Source: CAXXOK01 sp964640955 (lineage in GTDB: Bacteria > Bacillota > Clostridia > Christensenellales > Aristaeellaceae). Taken from it: a stretch of DNA of 64,000 bases. Under the pieces are notes generated by a model. The model made no database searches, was not told the DNA's origin, and saw nothing but the letters and a program-made list of their open reading frames with translations. This document shows, piece after piece, positions 30,271 to 39,451 of this stretch. Each line of letters opens with the position of its first letter. The stretch's first letter is position 1. Position numbers and translations under genes: made by a program. Location of the stretch: NCBI GenBank assembly GCA_964640955.1, contig CAZXJI010000008.1, forward strand, positions 62,001-126,000, read 5' to 3'.

Positions 30271-31905
30271 TCACATGGTCGATTGCTTCTCCACCAGGTG
30301 CCCCGCGCCGTAGCGCTCGCGCAGCTTCGGCTTTTCGATCTTGCCGGTGGGGTTGCGGGGAACGTCGGCGAAGATGATCTTGCGGGGCCGCTTGTAGCGC
30401 GGCAGCTCCAGGCAGAAGTCGTTCACTTCCCCCTCGGTCATCGTTTCGCCCATTTTCACCTCGATGATCGCCGCGGCGATCTCGCCCAGCCGTTCGTCCG
30501 GCATGCCGATGACGGCCACGTCCTTCACCTTGGGATGGGCGCGCAGAAAATCCTCGATCTGAACGGGGTAAAGGTTCTCGCCGCCGCTGATGATGACGTC
30601 CTTCTTGCGGTCAACCAGATAGATGAAACCGTCGTCGTCGTAGCGGGCCATATCGCCGGTGCACAGCCACTCGCCGCGCAGCACCTCGGCGGTCGCGGCG
30701 GGGTTTTTGTAGTAGCACTTCATCACGCCCGGGCCCTTTACGGCCAGCTCGCCCACCGTGCCGTGGCTTACGTCGCGCATGCGCTCGTCCACGATGCGGG
30801 TTTCCCACAGGTAGCCGGCTTTGCCGATGGCGCCGACCTTGTGTACGTTTTCCACGCCCAGGTGCACGCAGCCGGGGCCGATGGATTCGCTCAGGCCGTA
30901 GTTGGTGTCGTACTGCTGGTTGGGGAATACCTTCAGCCACCGGGTGATGAGGCTGGGGGGCACGGGCTGCGCGCCGATGTGCATCAGCCGCCACTGGGCA
31001 AGATGATAATCGGAAAGCCGGATATCGCCGCGCTCAAGGCTGTCCAGAATATCCTGCACCCAGGGCACCAGCAGCCACACGATGGTCGCCTTCTCGTCGG
31101 ACACGGCCTGCAGCACCCACTCGGGCTTCACCCCGCGCAGAAGCACCGCCTTGCTGCCGGAAAGGAGGCTGCCGAACCAGTGCATCTTGGCGCCGGTGTG
31201 GTACAGCGGAGGAATGCACAGAAAAACGTCGTCCTTGGTCTGGCCGTGGTGCTTCTGCTCGGTCAGGCAGGCGCTGACCAGCGCCTCCTGGCTGTGCAGG
31301 ATCGCCTTGGGAAAGCCCGTGGTGCCGGAGGAAAAGTAGATGGCCGCATCGTCGCTCTCCAGCAGTTCCACGGCCGGGGCGGTGGAGGAGCAGTAGCCGA
31401 TGTAGCTTTCGAAATTATCGGCGTAACAGGGCGTATCGTCCCCTACGAAAAAGAAATGGCGAATGGCGCCGAGCCGCTTCATTACCTGATCCACGCGGCC
31501 CACGAACTCCGGCCCCAACACCAGCACCGTCGCGTCGGACAGGTCCAGGCAGTAAGCGATCTCCTCGGCGGTGTAGCGGAAGTTCATCGGCACGGCCAAC
31601 GCGCCGGTCTTGAGCACCCCGAAGTAGATGGGCAGCCATTCCAGGCAGTTCATGAGCAGGATAGCCACCTTGTCGCCCTTGCGGACGCCCCGGGACAGAA
31701 GCAGGTTGGCGAAACGGTTGGCCTGCCGGTCGAACTCCCGCCAGGTGATTTCCCGGCGGAACTTGCCGCCCGAGGCGGACTCGATCAGGTTGTATTCGCG
31801 CCACGTCACGGTGTGGTCGGGCTGAAGCGCCGGGTTGACCTCCACCAGCGCTACTTCGTCGGGCTTGATGCGCGCGTTCTTCTCCAGAAAATCGGTAATG
31901 ACCAT
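30271..31905 (-). CDS. Acyl-CoA synthetase (AMP-forming)
   Basis: Adenylate-forming enzyme activating a carboxylic acid, probably a medium- or long-chain fatty acid, to its CoA thioester. The P-loop-like motif is YFSSGTTGFPKAIL (about 188-201). The adenine motif lies near YGLSES (about 334-339). The catalytic aspartate is in WLCTGDMARYDDDGFIYLVDRKKD, and the final lysine is in NPTGKIEKPKLRE. The 544-residue length is usual. GGGAGG precedes the ATG by seven bases. It has its own consensus promoter inside the end of rpe. The acid used cannot be read from sequence. Confidence 0.9.
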   Translation of the reverse strand: MVITDFLEKNARIKPDEVALVEVNPALQPDHTVTWREYNLIESASGGKFRREITWREFDRQANRFANLLLSRGVRKGDKVAILLMNCLEWLPIYFGVLKTGALAVPMNFRYTAEEIAYCLDLSDATVLVLGPEFVGRVDQVMKRLGAIRHFFFVGDDTPCYADNFESYIGYCSSTAPAVELLESDDAAIYFSSGTTGFPKAILHSQEALVSACLTEQKHHGQTKDDVFLCIPPLYHTGAKMHWFGSLLSGSKAVLLRGVKPEWVLQAVSDEKATIVWLLVPWVQDILDSLERGDIRLSDYHLAQWRLMHIGAQPVPPSLITRWLKVFPNQQYDTNYGLSESIGPGCVHLGVENVHKVGAIGKAGYLWETRIVDERMRDVSHGTVGELAVKGPGVMKCYYKNPAATAEVLRGEWLCTGDMARYDDDGFIYLVDRKKDVIISGGENLYPVQIEDFLRAHPKVKDVAVIGMPDERLGEIAAAIIEVKMGETMTEGEVNDFCLELPRYKRPRKIIFADVPRNPTGKIEKPKLRERYGAGHLVEKQSTM

Positions 31906-31969
31906 AACTTTTCCTCCCTGCGAACCTGCCGTACTACCGAGGATCGGTTTTTAATTTACACGTAACGGT

Positions 31970-31999
31970 ATTATAAGGCGGTCGTTCCCCGCTTGTCAA
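31970..31999 (-). promoter_or_regulatory. Promoter of the acyl-CoA ligase gene, overlapping the end of rpe
   Basis: Minus-strand consensus -35 TTGACA (31994-31999), 18-bp spacer, consensus -10 TATAAT (31970-31975). The -35 overlaps the last codons and stop of rpe. Confidence 0.85.
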
Positions 32000-32649
32000 T
32001 GCGCCGCCGGGGCCGCGCCGAGCCCGTGCACCTGCTTCACCAGCTCCGCCGGGTCGGGCGCCTTGAAAAAGGTGGTGCCCATGACCAGCGTATCCGCGCC
32101 CGCCTGTGCCAGCAGGGGCGCGTTTTGCAGGTTCACGCCGCCGTCCACCTCGATCTCCCCCGTGAAGCCCATCTCGCGCAGGGCGCGAATCTTATAGTAC
32201 ATGTCGTCGTTCAGCTTCTGACCGCCGAAGCCCGGTTCCACCGTCATCACCAGAACCAGGTCAAGCCGGGGCAGCCACTCGCGCAGTTCCTCCGCGGGCG
32301 TGGCGGGCTTCAGGGAAGCGCCGCACTTGAGCCCCAGGGCGTGGATGCGGTCGATCGACTCCGGAAAATGGCTGGACTCCACGTGCACGGTCACGGCGTT
32401 TGCGCCGCTTTTGGCGAAAACGTCCACGTATTTCAAAGGGTCGACCAGCATCAGGTGGACGTCCATGAACAGGCTGCTCTCCGCCCGGAGGTCCTTGAGC
32501 AGCGCGGGGCCGAAGGAAAGGTTGGGGACGAACACCCCGTCCATCACGTCGAAGTGCACGGCGTCGCATCCCGCGGCGGCGATCGTCCGGGCGGCCTCGC
32601 CCAGGCGCAAAGTGTTCGCCGCCAGGATCGACGCGGCCAATTTACTCAT
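31996..32649 (-). CDS. rpe: Ribulose-phosphate 3-epimerase
   Basis: Interconverts ribulose 5-phosphate and xylulose 5-phosphate in the pentose phosphate pathway. The TIM barrel shows LAASILAAN, the metal and catalytic segment VHFDVMDGVFVPN, MTVEPGFGGQ and EVDGGVN, all in the expected order. The 217-residue length is typical. GGAGG lies six bases before the ATG. It overlaps rsgA by eight bases and is the last gene of the dacF-to-rpe operon. The thiN gene often found next is absent. Confidence 0.96.
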   Translation of the reverse strand: MSKLAASILAANTLRLGEAARTIAAAGCDAVHFDVMDGVFVPNLSFGPALLKDLRAESSLFMDVHLMLVDPLKYVDVFAKSGANAVTVHVESSHFPESIDRIHALGLKCGASLKPATPAEELREWLPRLDLVLVMTVEPGFGGQKLNDDMYYKIRALREMGFTGEIEVDGGVNLQNAPLLAQAGADTLVMGTTFFKAPDPAELVKQVHGLGAAPAAH

Positions 32650-33532
32650 AGCGGTTCCTCCATGTCTGTTTGACTTTTTCCAGCATTTGATGATAGCGCG
32701 CGACGCGCGCGCGGGAAAGCTCGCCGCGTTCCACGGCGGCCAGCACGGCGCAGCCCGGTTCGCTCTGGTGGTAGCAGGGCTGGAAACGGCAGTCGGCCTC
32801 GTAGGGCGCGAACTCCGGGTAATAGGTTTTCAGCTCCACCGGGTCCATGGGCTCCCACAGTTCCAGCAGGCTGAAGCCGGCCGTGTCCAGCACCCGGAAG
32901 CCGTCGCGGATCAGCAGCTCGGCATGGCGCGTGGTGTTTTTTCCACGGGCGATCTTGCGGCTGATCTCCCCGGTCTCCAGCGTAAGCCCGGTCACGCGGC
33001 TCAGCAGCGTGCTTTTGCCCACGCCGCTCTGCCCCGCCAGGCAGCCGATGCCGTCCCGAAGGAGCGCTTCCAGCGCGGGCAGCCCGTAGCCGGTTGCCGC
33101 GCTGACTTCCACGACCGGCGCGCCCGACAAGGCGTATTCCGCGCGCAGCGTTTGGGCGAGCGACGGGTCCAGCTCCCGTTTGTTGATCACCAGCACGGGA
33201 GAAATGCGCTGCTTTTGCGCCATGACCAGCAGGGTGTCCGCAAGCGCCAGGTCGGGCTGGGGCTCGGGCGAAAGGACGATGAACAGGTGGCGAATGTTGG
33301 CTACCGGCGGGCGTACCAGCTCGTTTGCGCGGGGGAGGATCTCCTCGATCCAGCCGTGCTGCTCGCCCTCGCCGGGGGCGATGCGCACCGCGTCGCCGAC
33401 CAGCGGGGTGACGTGCATGCGGCGAAACGCGCCCTTGGCGCGCACCACGCAGGTCTCGCCCTCTTCGTTAAGTACGTAATACAGGCCGCCAACGCCCTTC
33501 ACAATCACGCCGGTCTGCTGCTTAAGCGTCAT
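32642..33532 (-). CDS. rsgA: Small ribosomal subunit biogenesis GTPase RsgA
   Basis: Circularly permuted GTPase that tests maturing 30S subunits. The N-terminal OB fold (about 1-65) is followed by the permuted G motifs: NKREL, then the P-loop GQSGVGKSTLL, then DTAGFS. The C-terminal zinc finger carries the C/C/H/C pattern DCRFQPCYHQSEPGC. The start at 33532 overlaps the pknB stop as ATGA, which argues against the slightly longer frame. The product is 296 residues. The order stp-pknB-rsgA-rpe is conserved in Firmicutes. Confidence 0.95.
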   Translation of the reverse strand: MTLKQQTGVIVKGVGGLYYVLNEEGETCVVRAKGAFRRMHVTPLVGDAVRIAPGEGEQHGWIEEILPRANELVRPPVANIRHLFIVLSPEPQPDLALADTLLVMAQKQRISPVLVINKRELDPSLAQTLRAEYALSGAPVVEVSAATGYGLPALEALLRDGIGCLAGQSGVGKSTLLSRVTGLTLETGEISRKIARGKNTTRHAELLIRDGFRVLDTAGFSLLELWEPMDPVELKTYYPEFAPYEADCRFQPCYHQSEPGCAVLAAVERGELSRARVARYHQMLEKVKQTWRNRYE

Positions 33533-35406
33533 TCCAGCGTAATCTCCTTTTCCCAAATCAATTCTCCGTTCAGGTAGGCGCGGCAGGTGAGCGGGCCGGA
33601 CGAGCTGGCGCTGACCGGAATGATGACGGAGTACGCCGCCCCGGCGGTGGTCATGCCGCCGTACTGCTCCGTTTCCGTACCGTTCTCCGTAAGCGTCACC
33701 CGCAGGGGTACGCTGTCCTCGTTCGCGGGAACGTCGATATCCACCTCGGCGTGGTAGGGCTTGGCCTTGGCGCCGATGGTCAGGGTGACCTGCGTATCCA
33801 GCACCGCCATGGTGCCCGCGGCGGGGGACTGGCCGAGCACCTTGCCGATCTGGTCGTCCGCCGCCACGCCGTAAACCACTTTGCCGGCGGTCAGGTTGTT
33901 TTCGTCAAGCATCTGCAGGGCCTCGTCGTAGGTTTTGCCGCTCAGGTCGGGCACGAGGGTACTGCCGCCCGACAGCGTAACCTCCACCTCCTGCCCGGCC
34001 GCGCAGAGGTCGCCCTCGGCGGGATTCTGCGCGATGACCGTATCTACGGGTTCGGTGGACGGGCTTTTGGAGACGACCATGCTCAGGCCCTTTTCCTTGA
34101 GCCGGGCGGCGGCCGCGTCCCGCGTAAGCCCGATCAGGTTGGGCGCCAGCAGTTGCACGGGGCCCAGGCTTACGGTGACGACCACGCTGTCGCCCTTGCG
34201 CATTTCGGCGTCCGCCTGCGGCGTTTGGGCGATCACCGTGCCCGCGGCGATCTTGTCGTGGTTGACTTCGGTCTGCTGCCAGTTGAGGCCCGCGCGCTTC
34301 ACCAGCGCCTGCGCGTCCGTTACCGAGAGCCCCACCAGGTCGGGCGCCACGGCGCTGTCCGTAATGGAGCGGTATACGGCCACCGACCCCGCGACGAGTC
34401 CCGTAAGCACCAGGCAGGCGGTTAACACCGTCAGCACCGTGGTGAGGCGCTTGCGGCGCTTTTTGGCCGCGGCGAAGCGTGCCGTCTGGCTGAGGGACGC
34501 CCTGCGCGCGGCCGCGGGGCGCGGCCTGGCCGGCGTCGGGGCGGCGGCGGGCTTGCGTTCCGGCACGGGCGGGGTGTTGGGGTCGAGCTTGCCTTCCTTG
34601 GCCTTCAAAAGAGCGTCCGCCATTTCGCGCGCGCTCTGGTAACGCTTCTTGGGCGACTTTTCCAGCGCCTTCATGACCACCGCGATCACCGCGGGGGGAA
34701 CCTCGGGGTTCAGCTCCGCGATGGGCGGCGGCTGGGAATTGATGTGCTGCATCGCCACCGACACGGGCGTGTCGCCCACGAAGGGCACGCGGCCGGTGAG
34801 CATCTCGTAAAGCACGACGCCGGTGGAATAGATGTCGCTGGAGGCTTCCACCACGCTTCCGGAAGCCTGTTCGGGCGAAGAATAATGCACCGAGCCCACG
34901 ACCGTGTCGCCTTTGGAGATGGTAAAGGCGTTGGTCATGCGCGCGATGCCGAAGTCCGCCACCTTCACGTGCCCGTCGGCGTTGACCAGCACGTTCTGCG
35001 GCTTGATGTCGCGGTGGATGATGCCGTTGTCGTGGGCGTGCTGAAGCGCGCTCAAGATGCGCACGGTGATCTGGATGGCGGTGGTGGTGTTGAGGTGTCC
35101 CTTCTGCTGAATGATCTCCTTTAAGGTGCTGCCGCTGACGTATTCCAGCACGAGGTAGCGGTAGTCGCCCTCCACGCCCACGTCCAGAAGATTGACGATG
35201 TTGTGGTGCGACATCAGGCTCGCCGCCTGCGCCTCGCGCTGAAAACGCTCGAGGAATTCCTTGTCGCCGTTGTACTCCGATTTCAGAATCTTGATGGCGA
35301 CGCTGTGCCCCGTGCGCACGTCCACCGCGCGGTACACCAGCGACATGCCGCCCTGACCGATGAAATCGATGAGCCTGTAGCGTTCGGCAAAGACCATCCC
35401 CTTCAT
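33529..35406 (-). CDS. pknB: Serine/threonine protein kinase with three PASTA domains
   Basis: Eukaryotic-type membrane kinase that senses muropeptides or lipid II and controls growth and cell wall synthesis. The kinase domain (about 8-270) has GQGGMSLVY, VAIKIL, HRDIKPQNVL and DFGIAR, then SPEQ. An Ala/Pro/Arg-rich juxtamembrane region precedes one transmembrane helix (about 305-330). Three PASTA repeats follow (about 336-535), then an extracellular beta domain of about 90 residues. The ATG at 35406 overlaps the stp stop (TGATG). A GTG one codon earlier is also possible. The product is 625 residues. Confidence 0.96.
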   Translation of the reverse strand: MKGMVFAERYRLIDFIGQGGMSLVYRAVDVRTGHSVAIKILKSEYNGDKEFLERFQREAQAASLMSHHNIVNLLDVGVEGDYRYLVLEYVSGSTLKEIIQQKGHLNTTTAIQITVRILSALQHAHDNGIIHRDIKPQNVLVNADGHVKVADFGIARMTNAFTISKGDTVVGSVHYSSPEQASGSVVEASSDIYSTGVVLYEMLTGRVPFVGDTPVSVAMQHINSQPPPIAELNPEVPPAVIAVVMKALEKSPKKRYQSAREMADALLKAKEGKLDPNTPPVPERKPAAAPTPARPRPAAARRASLSQTARFAAAKKRRKRLTTVLTVLTACLVLTGLVAGSVAVYRSITDSAVAPDLVGLSVTDAQALVKRAGLNWQQTEVNHDKIAAGTVIAQTPQADAEMRKGDSVVVTVSLGPVQLLAPNLIGLTRDAAAARLKEKGLSMVVSKSPSTEPVDTVIAQNPAEGDLCAAGQEVEVTLSGGSTLVPDLSGKTYDEALQMLDENNLTAGKVVYGVAADDQIGKVLGQSPAAGTMAVLDTQVTLTIGAKAKPYHAEVDIDVPANEDSVPLRVTLTENGTETEQYGGMTTAGAAYSVIIPVSASSSGPLTCRAYLNGELIWEKEITLE

Positions 35407-36116
35407 CACGGCGCGTCCACCTCCGTCACGAGGCCGAGGATGAAGCTGACGTTGTCGCGTCCGCCGTTTTCCAGCGCCAAATTCAGGAGTCTGTCCGCCG
35501 CGGCCTCGCCGTCCAGCGTGCTCAGGGTATCCGCGATCTGCTCGTCCTCCACCATGTTGGTCAGCCCGTCGGAGCAGACCAGCCAGCGGTCACCCGCCTG
35601 TTTGCTTACGTGAACCACGTCCGGCTCCACGAGCGGGTCGGTGCCCAGCGCCCGGGTGATGACGCTGCGATAGGGGTGGTTTTTCGCCATTTCGGGGGTG
35701 ATGGCCTTGTTGCGCACCAGCTCGCCCACCACACTGTGGTCCTGCGTCTGGCAGACGAGCGCGCCGTCCCGGTACAGGTAGGCGCGGCTGTCGCCCACGT
35801 GGGCGATGAGCATTTCGGTTTTGCTTTCCCAAAGCAGCGTGACGGTGGTGCCCATGCCGCTTAAGGCCGGGTCGCGGCGCTGCATATCGAAGATGCGGCG
35901 GTTGGCGGCTTCCAGCCCCACGCGCAGGGCGTTCGCCTCCGGGGCCTTGCCCTGCAGAAGGTTGCGGATCACCTGCACCGCCACGCGGCTGGCCGTTTCG
36001 CCGGCGTTGTGGCCGCCCATGCCGTCCGCCACGCCGTAAAGGTTGTGGGCGATCAGGAGCGAGTCCTCGTTGGCGGGACGCACCAGCCCCGTATGCGTTT
36101 TCGCCTGGATCAGCAC
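35406..36116 (-). CDS. stp: PP2C-family protein phosphatase (PknB partner)
   Basis: Metal-dependent phosphatase that reverses PknB phosphorylation. The 236 residues hold the PP2C motifs in order: RPANEDSLLI, GVADGMGGHNAGE with the metal-binding aspartates, GTTVTLL, AHVGDSRAYLYRDG, and WLVCSDGLTNMV with a final GGRDNVSFIL. The start is GTG at 36116, with AGGAGGTGG upstream. The stop overlaps pknB, so the antagonistic pair is made together. Confidence 0.96.
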   Translation of the reverse strand: MLIQAKTHTGLVRPANEDSLLIAHNLYGVADGMGGHNAGETASRVAVQVIRNLLQGKAPEANALRVGLEAANRRIFDMQRRDPALSGMGTTVTLLWESKTEMLIAHVGDSRAYLYRDGALVCQTQDHSVVGELVRNKAITPEMAKNHPYRSVITRALGTDPLVEPDVVHVSKQAGDRWLVCSDGLTNMVEDEQIADTLSTLDGEAAADRLLNLALENGGRDNVSFILGLVTEVDAP

Positions 36117-36152
36117 GGCGTCCCACCTCCTCCGCTTTGGTTCGTTCGCGTT

Positions 36153-37217
36153 CTAAATAGTGATATTATCAGGTTTACCGGCTTCTTTCAAGTGCCGGTT
36201 GCGCAATTGGCCGCACGCGCCGGCGATATCCGCCCCCATTTCGCGGCGGATGGTGGCGGACACGTGCAGCGCTTCCAGCGTATGCAGAAAGGCCTGCGCC
36301 GCCGCGGGGGAGGCGGGCGCGAGCGCGCGCTCCTTAACGGGATTGAGCGGGATGAGGTTGACGTGGCACTGGAGACCGCCGATCAGCCCCGCCAGTTCCC
36401 GCGCGTGCGCGGGTTCGCTGTTGAGTCCGGCGATGAGAGCATACTCGAACACCACGCGCCGACCGGTCTTGCGCACGTATTCCCGCACGGCGTCCATCAG
36501 CTCCGCGATAGGGTAGCGGTTGGCGATCGGCATGATGCGCCTGCGAATCTGGTCGTTGGGCGCGTGCAGGGATATGCTCAGCGTAACGGGCAGGCCCTCG
36601 TCGGCGAGCCTGCGAATTTCCGGCACGAGGCCGCAGGTGCTCAGCGATACCGACCGAAGGCTCAGGTTGAGCCCCTCCGGTCGGTTGACCAGTCTAAGAA
36701 AGCGCACCGTCTGCTCGTAATTCTCCAGCGGTTCCCCGCTGCCCATGAGCACCACATGCCCCACGCGGCCTTTGTCGCCCAGGTAGCGGTCGGCCAGGAT
36801 GACCTGCGCGAGCATCTCGCCCGCGGACAGGTCGCGCACGCACCCGTGGAGGGTGCTGGCGCAGAAGGCGCAGCCCATTTTGCAGCCGATCTGCGTGGAC
36901 ACGCAGAGAGTGTAGCCGTAATGGTAGCGCATCAGCACGCTTTCGATCAGGTTGCCGTCGGCGCAGGCGTTGAGGAACTTGACGGTCTCGTCCTTTTGGG
37001 AAGGAAACGCGGCGTGCAGGCTCAGGGGGCAATCGACGGCCGTTTCGGCAAGCGTTTGCCGCAGCGCCTTGGGCAGCGTCGTCATTTCGGAAAAAGGCAC
37101 GCCCCGGTGCAGCCACGCAAACACCTGTTTCGCGCGGAACGCGGGCTGGCCCAGCGCCTGGAAAACCGTTTGCAGTTCCTCGGGCGTCAGGTCCAACAGC
37201 ACGGTCTTTGCCGCCAT
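36153..37217 (-). CDS. rlmN: Dual-specificity rRNA/tRNA adenine C2-methyltransferase
   Basis: Radical SAM enzyme methylating A2503 of 23S rRNA and A37 of some tRNAs. The cluster motif is IGCKMGCAFCAS. The SAM-binding GSGEPLENY and the catalytic cysteine near the end (REMGADIAGACGQL) fit RlmN. An A at the Cfr-discriminating sites cannot be judged by eye, but the operon position is that of RlmN. The ATG at 37217 is preferred; a GTG at 37223 overlapping the rsmB stop is an alternative. The product is 354 residues. Confidence 0.95.
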   Translation of the reverse strand: MAAKTVLLDLTPEELQTVFQALGQPAFRAKQVFAWLHRGVPFSEMTTLPKALRQTLAETAVDCPLSLHAAFPSQKDETVKFLNACADGNLIESVLMRYHYGYTLCVSTQIGCKMGCAFCASTLHGCVRDLSAGEMLAQVILADRYLGDKGRVGHVVLMGSGEPLENYEQTVRFLRLVNRPEGLNLSLRSVSLSTCGLVPEIRRLADEGLPVTLSISLHAPNDQIRRRIMPIANRYPIAELMDAVREYVRKTGRRVVFEYALIAGLNSEPAHARELAGLIGGLQCHVNLIPLNPVKERALAPASPAAAQAFLHTLEALHVSATIRREMGADIAGACGQLRNRHLKEAGKPDNITI

Positions 37218-37219
37218 GG

Positions 37220-39451
37220 TCACGCCCTCGCCCTGCGCAGCCGCGCGATGTAGAAGCCCTCCACCCCGTCCTTATGGGCGAACAGCTGCAGGCCGTCGGC
37301 CGTTTGCAGGCTCCGCAGCGCCTCGGGGTAGCTCAGCGGCAGCGGCTGGAGGGTGAATTCCGGGTGCTCCGAAAGAAACGCGCGCACCTGCTCCCAGTTT
37401 TCCTCCGGAAGGATGGAACAGGTGCTGTACACCAGCGTTCCGCCGGGCTTGACGTAACGGCACAGGGCGGAGAGGAGCTTTTTCTGCGTTTCGACGATGG
37501 CGGGGACGTCCTCGGGCTTCAGGCGGTACTTGAGGTCCGGCTTTTCGGTCAGTACCCCCAGCCCCGTGCAGGGCGCGTCCAGCAGCACCGCGTCCATCAT
37601 GCCGTCGAAATCCGGCTTGGGCTCCGCCGCGTCGCGCACGGTGATGCGAAGGTTGTCCAGGTGCAGGCGGCGCTTGGCCGATTCCAGCAGCAGCGCGCGC
37701 TTCTCGTGCAGCTCCCAGGCGTATACGCGGCCGGTGCCCTGCATGGTTTCGGCCATGTAGCACGCCTTGCCGCCCGGCGCGGCGCATGCGTCCAGCACGC
37801 GCATGCCGGGCTGCGCCTGCACGGCCTCGGCCGCGAGGATGCTGCTTTGCCCCTGCACGGAAAAGTTGCCGCCGCGGTAGTCGTTGTCCATCGCCAGCTC
37901 GCTCACGCCGCCCAGCAGGTAGGCGTGCGGGGCCACGCCGCGCCGCCAGCGCCACGCTTTGCCCGCCAGCAGGGCTTCGAAAGCCGCGTCGGTGAACTTC
38001 ATCAGGTTGGGGCGCGCGACGATCTCGTGGCTTTCCCCGCGGTGCATGACGATCGCTTCGGCCGTTTCTTCGCCGTAGGCGGCGATCAGCTTGTCCACCA
38101 GCCACAGCGGCATGCTGCCCATGATGTGGAGGTACTCGCGCAGGTCGTCCTCCTTTTTGGGCCAGGGAATGTCGTCCTTGCCGCGCACGAGGTTGCGTAA
38201 GACGGCGTTGAGGAAGCCCGCGGCGCCTTCCATGCCCAACGCCCGGGCGAGCTCGACGCCTTCGTTGACGGCGGCGCTGTCCGGAACGCGGTCGTGGAAA
38301 AGAATCTGGCAGGCGCTCAGCCGCAGGATGTCTCGCTGCGCCGGCTCGCGCGTGGGGTGCTCCATGAGCCGGTCGAGCGCGAAATCGATCTGAAGCTGCT
38401 GCTCCAGCGTCGCGTAGACGATGCTGGTGGCCAGCCGCCGGTCGGCGGGGGAGAGGTGCGAGCGGTTCAGCCTGTCCTGAAGCGCCAGGGACGCATAGGC
38501 GCCGCGCTCGTGCACGTCGCGCAGCGTATCCAGCGCCACGCGGCGCGCGCCCTGGTTGAGACCGGTCTGCTCCGTGGGAACGGCGGGCTTCGCCGGTACC
38601 GGCCTTGCGCTGCGGGGCGTGAAGGCGGGTTTGGCGAAGCGGCGCGCGCCCGCCGCCGGAGCGGAGCGGACAAACTTCCTTTCGCCGGTTCCCTGACTGG
38701 TGGACGGTCTGGCGTAGCGCCTTTCGGCGCCTGCGGCCGGGGAAGCGGGTTTGGCGAAACGACGCTCGCTGCTCCCGTTTCCGGATGCGGGTTTACCGTA
38801 TCGCTTTTCGCCGCTTCCGGTTGCCGAGATAGGTTTGCCGTAGCGATGCTCGCTGCTTCCGTGCCCGTTTCCGGATGCGGGTTTGGCGAAGCGCTTTTCG
38901 CCGTTTCCGGTTGCCGAGATAGGTTTGCCGTAGCGATGCTCGCTGCCTCCGCTCCCGTTTCCGGACGCGGGTTTACCGTATCGCTTTTCGCCGTTTCCGC
39001 CTGCCGGGGCGGGCTTGGCGAAGCGACGCTCACCGCTGCCGCTCCCGTTTCCGGACGCGGGTTTACCGTATCGCTTTTCGCCGTTTCCGCCTGCCGGGGC
39101 GGGCTTGGCGAAGCGACGCTCGCTGCTGCCGCTTCCGTTTCCAGTTGCGGGTTTACGGTATCGCTTTTCGCCGTTTCCGCCTGCCGGGGCGGGTTTACCG
39201 TAGCGACGCTCACCGCCTGCGCCGCCGCTTCCGGAGGCAGGTTTTCCATAGCGACGCTCGCCGCTACCACTACCACTTCCGTTTCCGGATGCGGGTTTAC
39301 CATATCGCTTTTCGCCGCTTCCGCCTGCCGCCGCGGGTTGGCCGTAACGGCGTTCGCCGCCGCCTGCCGCGCCCTGCGGCTTCCGGAAGGGCTTTTTGTC
39401 GGCCCCGCCGCGCGGCGGCCGCCGGTTGCCGGGTTTGCCGGTATCGCTCAT
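37220..39451 (-). CDS. rsmB: 16S rRNA (cytosine(967)-C5)-methyltransferase with a long repetitive N-terminus
   Basis: The C-terminal 440 or so residues are an ordinary RsmB/Sun enzyme. A NusB-like RNA-binding domain starts at NQGARRVALDTLRDV (about residue 300). The Rossmann domain has VLDACAAPGGKACYMAE, and the two catalytic cysteines lie in DAPCTGLG and VYSTCSILPEEN. The first 300 residues are unusual: 17 copies of a unit centred on (R/K/H)R-(Y/F)-x-K-P, separated by Gly/Ser/Asn linkers, very basic and surely disordered. The ATG at 39451 overlaps the fmt stop (ATGA), so the tail is translated with the enzyme. Total 743 residues against the family's usual 430-450. Confidence 0.93.
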   Translation of the reverse strand: MSDTGKPGNRRPPRGGADKKPFRKPQGAAGGGERRYGQPAAAGGSGEKRYGKPASGNGSGSGSGERRYGKPASGSGGAGGERRYGKPAPAGGNGEKRYRKPATGNGSGSSERRFAKPAPAGGNGEKRYGKPASGNGSGSGERRFAKPAPAGGNGEKRYGKPASGNGSGGSEHRYGKPISATGNGEKRFAKPASGNGHGSSEHRYGKPISATGSGEKRYGKPASGNGSSERRFAKPASPAAGAERRYARPSTSQGTGERKFVRSAPAAGARRFAKPAFTPRSARPVPAKPAVPTEQTGLNQGARRVALDTLRDVHERGAYASLALQDRLNRSHLSPADRRLATSIVYATLEQQLQIDFALDRLMEHPTREPAQRDILRLSACQILFHDRVPDSAAVNEGVELARALGMEGAAGFLNAVLRNLVRGKDDIPWPKKEDDLREYLHIMGSMPLWLVDKLIAAYGEETAEAIVMHRGESHEIVARPNLMKFTDAAFEALLAGKAWRWRRGVAPHAYLLGGVSELAMDNDYRGGNFSVQGQSSILAAEAVQAQPGMRVLDACAAPGGKACYMAETMQGTGRVYAWELHEKRALLLESAKRRLHLDNLRITVRDAAEPKPDFDGMMDAVLLDAPCTGLGVLTEKPDLKYRLKPEDVPAIVETQKKLLSALCRYVKPGGTLVYSTCSILPEENWEQVRAFLSEHPEFTLQPLPLSYPEALRSLQTADGLQLFAHKDGVEGFYIARLRRARA
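38606..39355 (-). repeat. Coding tandem repeats of the RsmB N-terminal tail
   Basis: Residues 33-282 of RsmB consist of 17 units of 13-18 residues. Most alternate 14 and 16 residues, giving a 90-bp higher-order DNA period. Typical units start EKRYGKPASGNG or ERRFAKPAPAGG. Long identical DNA stretches between units (for example near 38937-39000 and 39057-39120) suggest recent expansion by recombination or slippage. Confidence 0.9.

Noticed and set aside
38606..39355. CRISPR-like regular repeats
   Set aside because: The units are contiguous coding repeats in frame with RsmB, with no unique spacers of constant length and no cas genes nearby.
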